Assembly: GCA_964387775.1 (NCBI GenBank)
Contig: CAYLZO010000136.1
Span: forward strand, 1 to 13,997
Reading direction: 5' to 3'
Length of the DNA stretch: 13,997 bases
From: CAYLZO01 sp964387775
Lineage (GTDB): Bacteria; Chloroflexota; Anaerolineae; JAAYZQ01
Both the position numbers and the translations under genes were made by a program. This document shows, piece after piece, positions 7,114-12,512 of this stretch. The notes under the pieces were generated by a model. That model was not told where the DNA came from. It saw nothing but the letters and a program-made list of their open reading frames with translations, and ran no database searches. How positions within the stretch are numbered: the stretch's first letter is position 1; the number at the start of each line of letters is the position of its first letter.

Positions 7114-7803
7114 CTAGCGCTCCAGGGAGAGCACGAACCCAATCTCACGCTCGGGCAGGATGCCTTCCAGCTCTTCTGCCTCGCGCTCTCGGTCCAGTTC
7201 GAGTTCTCGCTTCGGCTCCAACTCGGGTTCGTCGCGCTCCCGCTCCAGCTCAAAGGCGCGGTCGAGTTGGCGGCCGGTGATCTCTTTGAAGGCTTCCACG
7301 TGGGGCCGGTAGTTGTAGAGCGGCGTCTTGTCCCGCGTTGCCGGGTGTTCGGTGGCCGCCGGCAGGATCAGGTGGGCGTGCATCTGTTCGCCATACTCCC
7401 GCTCAGGACGATGGACCACAAAGCTGTACTCGATGCGCCCGGCCTGGGGCCGGGGGTCGTTGTCGAGCCGCCAGGCCTCCCACTCCTCCATGGCCTCCTG
7501 GACCGTCTCCACGAAACGCTCATACGGATCGCCGTCCACGCCGGTCATCGCTTCGGGGTCGGGGGAGATGACTATACTGAAGCAGTAGGCGTCGCGGTTG
7601 CCGGGGCTGAGCTGGTCCAGCCGGGCCAGGATCTGGGGGTAGCTGGCGCCCAGCCCGCCGTCTATCCAACGGTTGGCCCTGCCGGGAATATGATCGTCGC
7701 GATCATCGCGGAACTGCACGTAACGTAGCAATCCCTTGACATCCGGGAAGTGAGCGCCGCCTTTCCTCGACTGGGCGTATCGAAAGTTGCAGATGCACTT
7801 CAT
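7114..7803 (-). CDS. Small HUH-relaxase-like protein (putative mobilization nickase)
   Basis: Residues 124-150 read IEYSFVVHRPEREYGEQMHAHLILPAA in overlapping pieces, which fits the three-histidine metal motif of HUH relaxases (H131, then H142-x-H144 followed by a hydrophobic strand). A tyrosine in LLRYVQFRD (Tyr28) is a candidate catalytic residue, and YCFSIVISPDPEAM (73-86) resembles the strand-rich core preceding the helix. Relaxases nick oriT and stay bound to the transferred strand. At 229 residues it is little more than the relaxase domain, followed by a Glu/Arg-rich charged helix (about 175-218). Context is strong: an RHH protein gene overlaps its start by ATGA and a coupling-like gene follows after 5 bases, the usual accessory factor-relaxase-coupling protein order. 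No named MOB family could be recognised, and a different HUH or unknown protein remains possible. Confidence 0.6.
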   Translation of the reverse strand: MKCICNFRYAQSRKGGAHFPDVKGLLRYVQFRDDRDDHIPGRANRWIDGGLGASYPQILARLDQLSPGNRDAYCFSIVISPDPEAMTGVDGDPYERFVETVQEAMEEWEAWRLDNDPRPQAGRIEYSFVVHRPEREYGEQMHAHLILPAATEHPATRDKTPLYNYRPHVEAFKEITGRQLDRAFELERERDEPELEPKRELELDREREAEELEGILPEREIGFVLSLER

Positions 7804-8174
7804 GGCTGGCCTCCTACTGCCTCGACGATCTTGGGGTGCTCGGCCAGTTTGACGATCTGCGCCATGGTGCCCGGCTCGTCGAGGCCCTGTTCTGTGAGCA
7901 AAATGACCATCGCTGCGAGTTGGAGCCTGGCCTGGTAGGTGCCTTGCGCCAGCAACTGGCGCTGCACCTTCTCCAGGCGGCGGATGACCCCCGCCCCCAG
8001 GCGGCTGCGGCTGTTCATCATATCCTCCTGGCCATCCACGTACGCGCGGATAGCCTCGCGGATCACTTCGTTCATGGTAACGTTCTGGCGCTCGGCCAGG
8101 ATCTTGAGAAACTGGTGCATCTCCGGCTCGACGTAGAGCTGGAGGTGTTTGGTGAACCGGCCTGTGTTTGGCAT
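7800..8174 (-). CDS. Ribbon-helix-helix DNA-binding protein (MobC/CopG-like accessory factor)
   Basis: The 124-residue protein begins with a ribbon-helix-helix domain at about 9-47: a beta strand KHLQLYVEP, helix A EMHQFLKILAERQN, and helix B TMNEVIREAIRAYVDG. Such dimers bind short repeats in DNA; next to relaxases they bind oriT and help load the relaxase or repress the operon. The rest is helical and unremarkable. An AGGAGG ribosome site lies 6 bases before the ATG, the strongest in the block. The stop overlaps the relaxase start (ATGA), so the two are probably made together. The hairpin-rich stretch directly upstream is the natural candidate target. An antitoxin role is less likely, since no toxin-like partner is adjacent. 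Confidence 0.78.
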   Translation of the reverse strand: MPNTGRFTKHLQLYVEPEMHQFLKILAERQNVTMNEVIREAIRAYVDGQEDMMNSRSRLGAGVIRRLEKVQRQLLAQGTYQARLQLAAMVILLTEQGLDEPGTMAQIVKLAEHPKIVEAVGGQP

Positions 8175-8197
8175 CTATGCCCTCCTATGCGTTGTGC

Positions 8198-8370
8198 TGC
8201 TGCGTTCCCGCGTAGCGGGAGCAGCAGTGCCCTGGCCCCCAGTGCCCGGAGGTCCGGCAGGCTGCGTCCCAGAGGGCACAGCCCTCGTGGTCACCGGGGC
8301 CTCCCCCGACGGTGCAGAAGCGCAGCGAGCTGCACCCCTGGGGCGACAGCCCCCAAGCGGCTTTAGCTTG
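8198..8370. repeat. Cluster of short-loop hairpins
   Basis: The inverted repeats, in order, are: TGCTGC-(GT)-TCCCGC with loop GTA and GCGGGAGCAGCA (8198-8226, 12 paired bases and a two-base bulge); CCGGAGGTCCGG (8246-8257); GAGGGC-ACA-GCCCTC (8272-8286); GGTGCAG/CTGCACC around 12 bases (8311-8336); GGGGC-GACA-GCCCC (8340-8353); and CAAGC/GCTTG around 7 bases (8354-8370). The last three are nearly back to back. Most loops are only 3-7 bases, so they could extrude in single-stranded DNA or fold in RNA. Confidence 0.7.
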
Positions 8371-8372
8371 CT

Positions 8373-8444
8373 GTCCCGACGCGCCGACACGCGGTCTGGC
8401 GTCCCTGCGCAGCAGCAGACAGAAGTGTGTCGGCGCGTCGGGAC
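8373..8444. repeat. 18-bp perfect inverted repeat with nested inner stem
   Basis: GTCCCGACGCGCCGACAC at 8373-8390 is the exact reverse complement of 8427-8444. The 36-base interval contains a further pair GTCTG (8394-8398) and CAGAC (8416-8420), so the whole can form a long two-part stem. It is the largest inverted repeat in the window and lies just beyond the end of the ParR-like gene. A relaxase or RHH-protein binding site is a reasonable guess. Confidence 0.75.
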
Positions 8445-8487
8445 CCCGGCTCTGGACACGTGTGAGGTTCCGTGCTGATGTGCTCGC

Positions 8488-8871
8488 TCAATCACCGCCC
8501 AAGACCAACGAGTCCTTGAACGCTTCCAACAAGTCTTCCGTCTCATCGTTCTCTTCCACTGTTGTTGTTTCCGCTGCAGGATCGGTCAACTCGCCCTGAT
8601 AGTGACCCAGGGCAGAAGCGACCGCAACTTCCACCACCTGCCGAACCTCTGCCAGGCTTGCCGTGAGCGTGTCCTGGCAGGATCTGGCCGAACGGTCCGC
8701 TGCCGGCGCGGCCCTCAGACCGCGGCGCAGCGCCTCTTTCATGGCCCGCGTCTTGGCTCCTATGTACCCGCCATCGAGCTCGTCCAGCCAGCGGATCAGG
8801 TCGTCGTCCCTGCCCGGATAAAATCGCAAGGTGAACTTGATAGGCTGTGGACCTGGCGTTCGTCGTGTCAT
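8488..8871 (-). CDS. ParR-like segregation adaptor (ribbon-helix-helix)
   Basis: The product (127 residues from the chosen ATG) has an N-terminal KFTLRFYPGRDDDLIRWLDELDGGYIGAKTRAMKEALRRGL segment (about 12-52, given here in full only as overlapping family pattern: beta strand then two helices), which matches ParR/StbB-like RHH proteins. A variable helical middle and an acidic C-terminal tail (about 100-127, rich in Glu/Asp with a final LLEAFKDSLVLGG) follow; in known ParR proteins the C-terminal tail contacts the ParM filament. It follows the ParM-like gene in the same direction, the standard parMR order. The ATG at 8871 is preferred because a GAGGA element precedes it closely. A longer TTG start at 8901 would add ten Arg-rich residues and would sit inside the hairpin at 8902-8934, so it is less likely. 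Function is inferred from fold and pairing. Confidence 0.72.
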   Translation of the reverse strand: MTRRTPGPQPIKFTLRFYPGRDDDLIRWLDELDGGYIGAKTRAMKEALRRGLRAAPAADRSARSCQDTLTASLAEVRQVVEVAVASALGHYQGELTDPAAETTTVEENDETEDLLEAFKDSLVLGGD

Positions 8872-8901
8872 CGGTCCTCGACTTTCTCCTCGCCGGCGCA
8901 A

Positions 8902-8934
8902 CCTGCCGTCACGATGCCGTCGAGTGACGGCAGG
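8902..8934. repeat. 11-bp perfect inverted repeat between parM-like and parR-like genes
   Basis: CCTGCCGTCAC (8902-8912) and GTGACGGCAGG (8924-8934) are exact reverse complements separated by 11 bases. The repeat lies in the gap between the ParM-like stop codon and the ParR-like start, so as RNA it would form a stem just before the ParR ribosome site. It could set the ratio of the two proteins or serve as a ParR-binding operator. No T-run follows, so it is not a standard terminator. Confidence 0.65.
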
Positions 8935-8946
8935 CTGCCGCCGTCC

Positions 8947-10065
8947 TCAGAATGCGCGCGCCGCATAGCGGGCCAGACCCAGGGCGTTGGCCGTGACCGG
9001 ACTGGGCAGCACCGCTCCCTGCGGATACTGGCGCAGCAGGGTATCCCGCAACGCCTCCGCGCCGCCGCCGGTGAACAGCAAGTGGGCGAACTGGCGGCCG
9101 TTGCCCCAGTGCCGCTCCACGAACGAGACCACCGCTGCCGCCGTCGTGTCCAGCGCCTGGTCTACCACCGAGAGCAGATTCTGCTCGCCCTGCGCGGTGT
9201 GCAGCCGGGGCCGACGCTGGCGAACCAGGGCGTCCGCCTCGTGCAGGGAAATGCTCACGCCGTGGCCGCTCCGCACGGCACTGATGAGCAGTTCCGCTGC
9301 CCGGCGCATGCCCACCGTATCCCCGCCCGTGAAGCGGCCGACTACCTCCCCACCTTCGACCACGAACAGATCGACGGTGCAGAACCCGATGTCGCACACG
9401 GCGACCGGTGCCTTCAGGTTAGCCCTGGAGCGCGTCCATTTGCCCTGGTCGTTCAATCCCCAGGCGAAAAAGGCGCCGGCAGGTTGGGCCATCACCAGCA
9501 CGTTCTGGACCTCGATGGTGACCTGGTCCCCGTTGACAGCGTAAGCGTGCTCGCCGATCATCCAGCGGCGAAGGGCCTGGACCGTGCTCTGGGCCTGCGC
9601 CCGGTCGGCCATGACCTCCACGGGCAATCCGGCCATGACGTTCATGGTGAGCGGAGCCGAACCATTGGCCCGGTGCTGCCCCCTTCGACCTGGCGGCTTG
9701 GGCCGCACATCAGGGCAGGCTTCGCCGAGGAGCCGGAAGACGACGTCGTAGAACAGCGCGCGCAGCTCAGGCCCATCGCTGAGCCGCAGGAAGTCCATGC
9801 GCTCCACCGGGCGAGCGTAGCGTGCTACATTCTCACCCACCAGGTAGGTCATCCCCTCAAAGCGCACCTGGTCGGGCTGGCGAGAGCGCCGGCGGCGACC
9901 CAGCTTGCCCACCGATAGCAGCCCCAGGTCGGTCTGCCCCACACCGACCACTGAGGGCACTGTCGCGACCCGCGCTCCTTCCGGGCCGACGCACGCGGCC
10001 TTCGCCCCACCAAAGCCCGGGTCCAAACCAACGTTGAGCGTTTGTGCTTCTGTCTTGCTGTCCAT
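8947..10065 (-). CDS. ParM-like actin-family ATPase for plasmid segregation
   Basis: The 372-residue product has the actin-fold ATPase motifs in order: phosphate-1 NVGLDPGFGGAKAA (11-24), VPSVVG (36-41), a connect-1-like stretch at 192-200 (MAQPAGAFF), phosphate-2 VCDIGFCTVDLFVV (223-236), adenosine-binding LLFTGGGAEALRDTL (329-343) and connect-2 ANALGLARYA (359-368). Length is normal for ParM/Alp-type proteins. Such proteins polymerise with ATP and push sister plasmids apart when capped by ParR on parC. A ParR-like RHH gene follows after 75 bp. An AAAGGGG ribosome site precedes the ATG, and the upstream methyltransferase stop codon lies 3 bases from the start. A chaperone or cell-shape protein is unlikely given the partner and the length. 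A basic stretch GRRRRSRQ (56-63) and RPKPPGRRGQHR (121-132) are unusual insertions. Confidence 0.82.
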   Translation of the reverse strand: MDSKTEAQTLNVGLDPGFGGAKAACVGPEGARVATVPSVVGVGQTDLGLLSVGKLGRRRRSRQPDQVRFEGMTYLVGENVARYARPVERMDFLRLSDGPELRALFYDVVFRLLGEACPDVRPKPPGRRGQHRANGSAPLTMNVMAGLPVEVMADRAQAQSTVQALRRWMIGEHAYAVNGDQVTIEVQNVLVMAQPAGAFFAWGLNDQGKWTRSRANLKAPVAVCDIGFCTVDLFVVEGGEVVGRFTGGDTVGMRRAAELLISAVRSGHGVSISLHEADALVRQRRPRLHTAQGEQNLLSVVDQALDTTAAAVVSFVERHWGNGRQFAHLLFTGGGAEALRDTLLRQYPQGAVLPSPVTANALGLARYAARAF

Positions 10066-10068
10066 TGT

Positions 10069-11118
10069 TCACCCCTTTCTCGTGATTTGAAGATTCGCTT
10101 GCACGGCCTGGGCATCGAAGACAGCCCAGACCACCACACCCAACGGCGAGAACACCCGCCAGAACTCACCCACCTTCGTCCCCAGGTAAAAGATCACCTG
10201 GCCCTGCCTCGCACCTCCGCCACTGTGACCGGGGCGCCAGAAGGGCACACGCTTGCGCAGAAAGCAAGCCGGGAATCGCCCCAGCAGGTTGTGAAACCAG
10301 GCCGCGTCGGTGGCGTTGTTGACCAGCACCACCGCCTCGTCGAGGCGGCCCGCGTCGTGCTCGGTGCACAGTTTGTCGATGAACCTCGGCGCCAGCGCCG
10401 CGCTGTAGGGGGGATTGAGCCAGATCCGCCCTCGCCATTCTCTGACCAGGCCGTCCTCCTCTTTGGTGAAAAACTGGGCGGCCCCCACCACTTCTTGGGC
10501 CGCCGCACAGGTGGCCGGGTCGAGGTCGATGCCGCCCATCACCGCCCGTGCTGCCTCAAGGTATTCGGCCGGGGTGTACCATTCATCGCCATCGTAGCCC
10601 GGTGTCGCCGAGATAGAGGTATCGGACGTCTTGGCAGGCAGCGACACTGACCTTGCTTGAACAGCTGCAGGGGGCAAAACACACCCTGCCTCCACCTGCT
10701 TGTGCTCCTGGAGCATCTCCCGTGCCGTGCTGTAGGTAAGCCGTTCGCCTGCCTCGGCTCGCTGCACCGCTTCCTCGCGGACGATCTCCGGCGTCGAAGG
10801 CGCAGCGAGCAGGTAGAGTGCCTTGGCCTCGGCGTTAGCCAAAACCGACACGGTGTCGGATTTGAATGCCTGGGCGACGGACATGTAGCGCTGTGCCGTG
10901 CGCTCGCTCCAATCGAACTCGGCCTGGAGCCAGGCGCCGAACAGCCCGTGCCCCAACCGCGCCTTGACCTCGACGAGCTTCTGCCCGATCTCGATCAGGT
11001 CCTGGGCCGTGCGCTGCATCAAGGTCCTGATCTCGCCGGTGCGCTGCCGGACGACGATTCGGGTCTCGATGTCCAATTCAGCGTACAGATCATCCACGTC
11101 GCGCTGTTTACTCTGCAT
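10069..11118 (-). CDS. DNA adenine methyltransferase (phage Dam type) fused to a DUF3102-like N-terminal region
   Basis: The C-terminal half carries the phage-type N6-adenine methyltransferase pattern: EWYTPAEYLEAA (179-190), GIDLDPATCAAAQEVV (196-211), FFTKEEDGLVREWRGRIWLNPPYS (216-239, listed by its key parts W-x-G and NPPY at 235-238), then VVLVNNATDAAWFHNLL (263-279). These enzymes transfer a methyl group from S-adenosylmethionine to adenine in DNA. The N-terminal half (about 28-85, LMQRTAQDLIEIGQKLVEVKARL and FDWSERTAQRYMSVAQAF) resembles DUF3102, a helical region often found on phage and plasmid proteins and likely to bind DNA. There is no restriction endonuclease beside it, so it is probably an orphan enzyme marking or protecting the element. 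A GAGGG ribosome site precedes the ATG; the stop codon lies 3 bases before the ParM-like gene. Confidence 0.8.
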   Translation of the reverse strand: MQSKQRDVDDLYAELDIETRIVVRQRTGEIRTLMQRTAQDLIEIGQKLVEVKARLGHGLFGAWLQAEFDWSERTAQRYMSVAQAFKSDTVSVLANAEAKALYLLAAPSTPEIVREEAVQRAEAGERLTYSTAREMLQEHKQVEAGCVLPPAAVQARSVSLPAKTSDTSISATPGYDGDEWYTPAEYLEAARAVMGGIDLDPATCAAAQEVVGAAQFFTKEEDGLVREWRGRIWLNPPYSAALAPRFIDKLCTEHDAGRLDEAVVLVNNATDAAWFHNLLGRFPACFLRKRVPFWRPGHSGGGARQGQVIFYLGTKVGEFWRVFSPLGVVVWAVFDAQAVQANLQITRKG

Positions 11119-11121
11119 GGC

Positions 11122-11634
11122 CTATCCCTCTTGCACCACCTGGCCGGCGGCCGAGGTCTCCCAGGGGATGCGACCCGGTACGCCAACGCCGGCCATACAT
11201 TCCGCGCAGTGCCTGACCCAATCGGTCACTTGCTCGACGGTGGCCGGCGACTCGCCCCGGATCGTAGCTGCCTCGATCTGCCGGTCAGGGATGGGGACAA
11301 TCCCCAACGATGCCAGGTGGCTGCCCAACCAGGCCCGCAGGTCTCCACCTTCGGCGTGAAAGCCGGTCAGGTCTTTGCCGTAGGGCACTTGGATGCCCTG
11401 CACCCGCCCGCTCAGGCTTTCCAGGTGGGCAGCCCCCTGGCGGCCAGCGCCATCGGCGTCGTAAGCGGCCAGGATGCGCCGGTAGGGCAGCAGCCACAGG
11501 AGCCAGTGTCCCAAGCAATGCCGCCCTGCTCCGCCCAACGTCGCCACGTCCACCTGGTCGGACAACTCCTGGATGGCCAGCAGGGCGTCCCGCTCCCCCT
11601 CGCACAGCAGTAGCGGGCGGTCAGCCCTTCGGCT
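11122..11634 (-). pseudogene. Toprim half of the primase, cut off by an in-frame TGA
   Basis: This is the same reading frame as the CHC2 gene upstream, resumed directly after its TGA. It encodes RPLLLCEGERDALLAIQ, TLGGAGRHC and ILAAYDADGAGRQGAAHL, i.e. the Toprim glutamate (CEGERD, codons near 11601-11587) and the DxD motif (YDADGAG), so the catalytic Toprim residues are intact. The only usual start codon that keeps most of the domain is TTG at 11565, which lies after the catalytic Glu; CTG codons near 11610-11605 would keep it but have no clear ribosome site. The unit therefore makes sense as part of one interrupted primase gene, as a readthrough product, or as an artefact of a sequencing error. 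The C-terminal part (about the last 70 residues) is unremarkable. It ends three bases before the methyltransferase start. Confidence 0.7.
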
Positions 11635-12387
11635 TCACTCCCTGGCCTGACCGCCAGGACAGACAGGACAGGCAGGACAGGCGACCCGGAGATGGTCGGC
11701 GCCGAACAAGGCCCCTTTGCCACCCCGAGGCCCGCCGTACTTCTCTCCGGCCCGGATTCGGGGATGGCCGTCCCGCTCAAACCGCCGGACCTTGACGTAC
11801 CACAGGCAGCCGCTCACTTCGCAGGGGATGACCACGCCCCGGGGCAGGTAGACCCTGGCGCCGCTCAGTCCCCAGCGCTGGGAATCGTCCCACAGGTCGC
11901 AGGGATTCCAGCCCAACCCGAAATGCTGCATCGTCTCGACGGTCAGGCCACCCGCGCCCAGGTAGTCCCGCCCGGGCCGGCCGGCGTCGGTCCACAACTG
12001 CTCGCGGGCGTAGGCCAGGAAAGCCCGTGCCCGCTCTTGCCAGGCGGCAGGCGGTGGTGAGTCACCGGCCGTCGCCGCCCTATCGGACCCTTGCTGTCGT
12101 TTTGTCTCCGGCAGTGCCGCCCACCGGCGCAGCTCGGCGATGGCCTGGGCCGTGGACAGACCCTGTCGCCTCTCAAGGTAGTCGAGGTGGTCGCCAGAGG
12201 CACCACAGCCGAAGCATTTGAAGCGACCGTCGTCGGCCGTCACCCCAAAGCTAGGCTGTGTTTCAGTGTGGAACGGGCACAGCCACCATTGCCAGCGTCC
12301 CCGCTGCTTCGGTGCCGCCCCCAGGTCCATCGCCACCAAATTCCCCAGGTCCACCCTTGCTTTCAAATCGGCAATATCATCGGTCAT
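11635..12387 (-). CDS. DNA primase N-terminal part with CHC2 zinc finger
   Basis: The 250-residue product has a primase-type zinc finger: CPFH (Cys37, His40) and KCFGCGASGD (Cys58, Cys61), followed by the helical LDYLERRQGLSTAQAIAEL (68-86) and the DnaG-like segments DYLGAGGLTVETMQHFGLGW (141-160) and VIPCEVSGCLWYVKVRRF (186-203), KYGGPRGGKGALFGADHL (216-233). Primases of plasmids and phages make RNA starters for DNA synthesis. The frame stops at a TGA (11635-11637) just where the Toprim domain should begin, after an odd ACPACPVCPGG segment. The ATG at 12387 is chosen because MTDDIADLKARVDLGNLV is a normal primase start and AGGAGG lies 7 bases before it; the longer open frame upstream runs into the repeats and the RepA-like gene and is not real. 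With the next segment it forms one broken gene. Confidence 0.8.
   Translation of the reverse strand: MTDDIADLKARVDLGNLVAMDLGAAPKQRGRWQWWLCPFHTETQPSFGVTADDGRFKCFGCGASGDHLDYLERRQGLSTAQAIAELRRWAALPETKRQQGSDRAATAGDSPPPAAWQERARAFLAYAREQLWTDAGRPGRDYLGAGGLTVETMQHFGLGWNPCDLWDDSQRWGLSGARVYLPRGVVIPCEVSGCLWYVKVRRFERDGHPRIRAGEKYGGPRGGKGALFGADHLRVACPACPVCPGGQARE
11657..11683. repeat. Three 9-bp tandem repeats inside the primase gene
   Basis: GGACAGACA, GGACAGGCA and GGACAGGCG follow one another exactly, each 9 bp, and on the minus strand they are translated as the odd repeated Cys-Pro-x peptide just before the premature TGA. The segment looks like an insertion of about 63 bp between the conserved FGADHLR and DRPLLLCEGE parts, which would join smoothly without it. 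A 9-bp unit keeps the frame, so copy number could vary without a frameshift. Confidence 0.75.
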
Positions 12388-12408
12388 CGCACATCCTCCT
12401 GCGGCGTC

Positions 12409-12496
12409 AACTGTGCCACTGTGCCACTGTGCCAGAGGTTTTGCAACTGTGCCAAGGGGGGGTATCTTGACACTGTGGCACAGTGACACAGTGGCA
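12409..12496. repeat. Iteron-like ACTGTGCC repeat cluster, candidate replication origin or operator
   Basis: ACTGTGCC occurs four times in direct orientation (12410, 12418, 12426, 12446); the first three are contiguous. Two inverted copies follow (12477-12484 exact, 12485-12492 with one mismatch). CACTGTG-G-CACAGTG (12471-12485) is a 15-bp palindrome, and 12414-12433 is an inverted repeat of 12477-12496 with one mismatch. The cluster fills most of the 125-bp gap between the RepA-like ATPase gene and the primase gene. That location and the short regular repeats fit an initiator-binding origin or an autoregulatory operator. A simple interspersed repeat expansion remains possible, as other short tandem repeats occur in this window. 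Confidence 0.65.
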
Positions 12497-12512
12497 TAGC
12501 TCAGTTCATGCC

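Larger units (their letters stand above)
8175..8487. other. Hairpin-dense gene-free stretch, candidate oriT or parC region
   Basis: This 313-bp stretch lies between the ParR-like and the RHH/relaxase genes and holds no convincing gene. Instead it contains at least six inverted repeats in about 250 bp, ending with an 18-bp perfect pair. Its position directly upstream of an RHH protein and relaxase is where oriT is usually found; its position directly downstream of parMR also allows a centromere. It might equally act as a structured spacer in the polycistronic mRNA. No nick site can be named from sequence alone. Confidence 0.45.

Noticed and set aside
7800..8174. Antitoxin of a toxin-antitoxin pair
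   Set aside because: The overlapping downstream gene has a relaxase-like histidine motif rather than a toxin fold, and the upstream region fits a mobilization locus better.
8175..8487. Retron or structured RNA gene
   Set aside because: There is no reverse transcriptase nearby, and the hairpins do not resemble a known RNA family that I can recognise.
8602..9918. 438-residue open frame on the + strand
   Set aside because: It is antisense to the ParM-like and ParR-like genes, shows no recognisable domain, and is expected from GC-rich codon use on the other strand.
10069..11118. Restriction-modification system
   Set aside because: Only a methyltransferase is present; no endonuclease or specificity subunit is adjacent.
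10657..11613. 318-residue open frame on the + strand
   Set aside because: It lies opposite the methyltransferase and Toprim coding regions, and its composition is that of an antisense shadow without motifs.
12409..12496. CRISPR array
   Set aside because: The repeats are 8 bp, mostly without spacers, and no cas gene is present.
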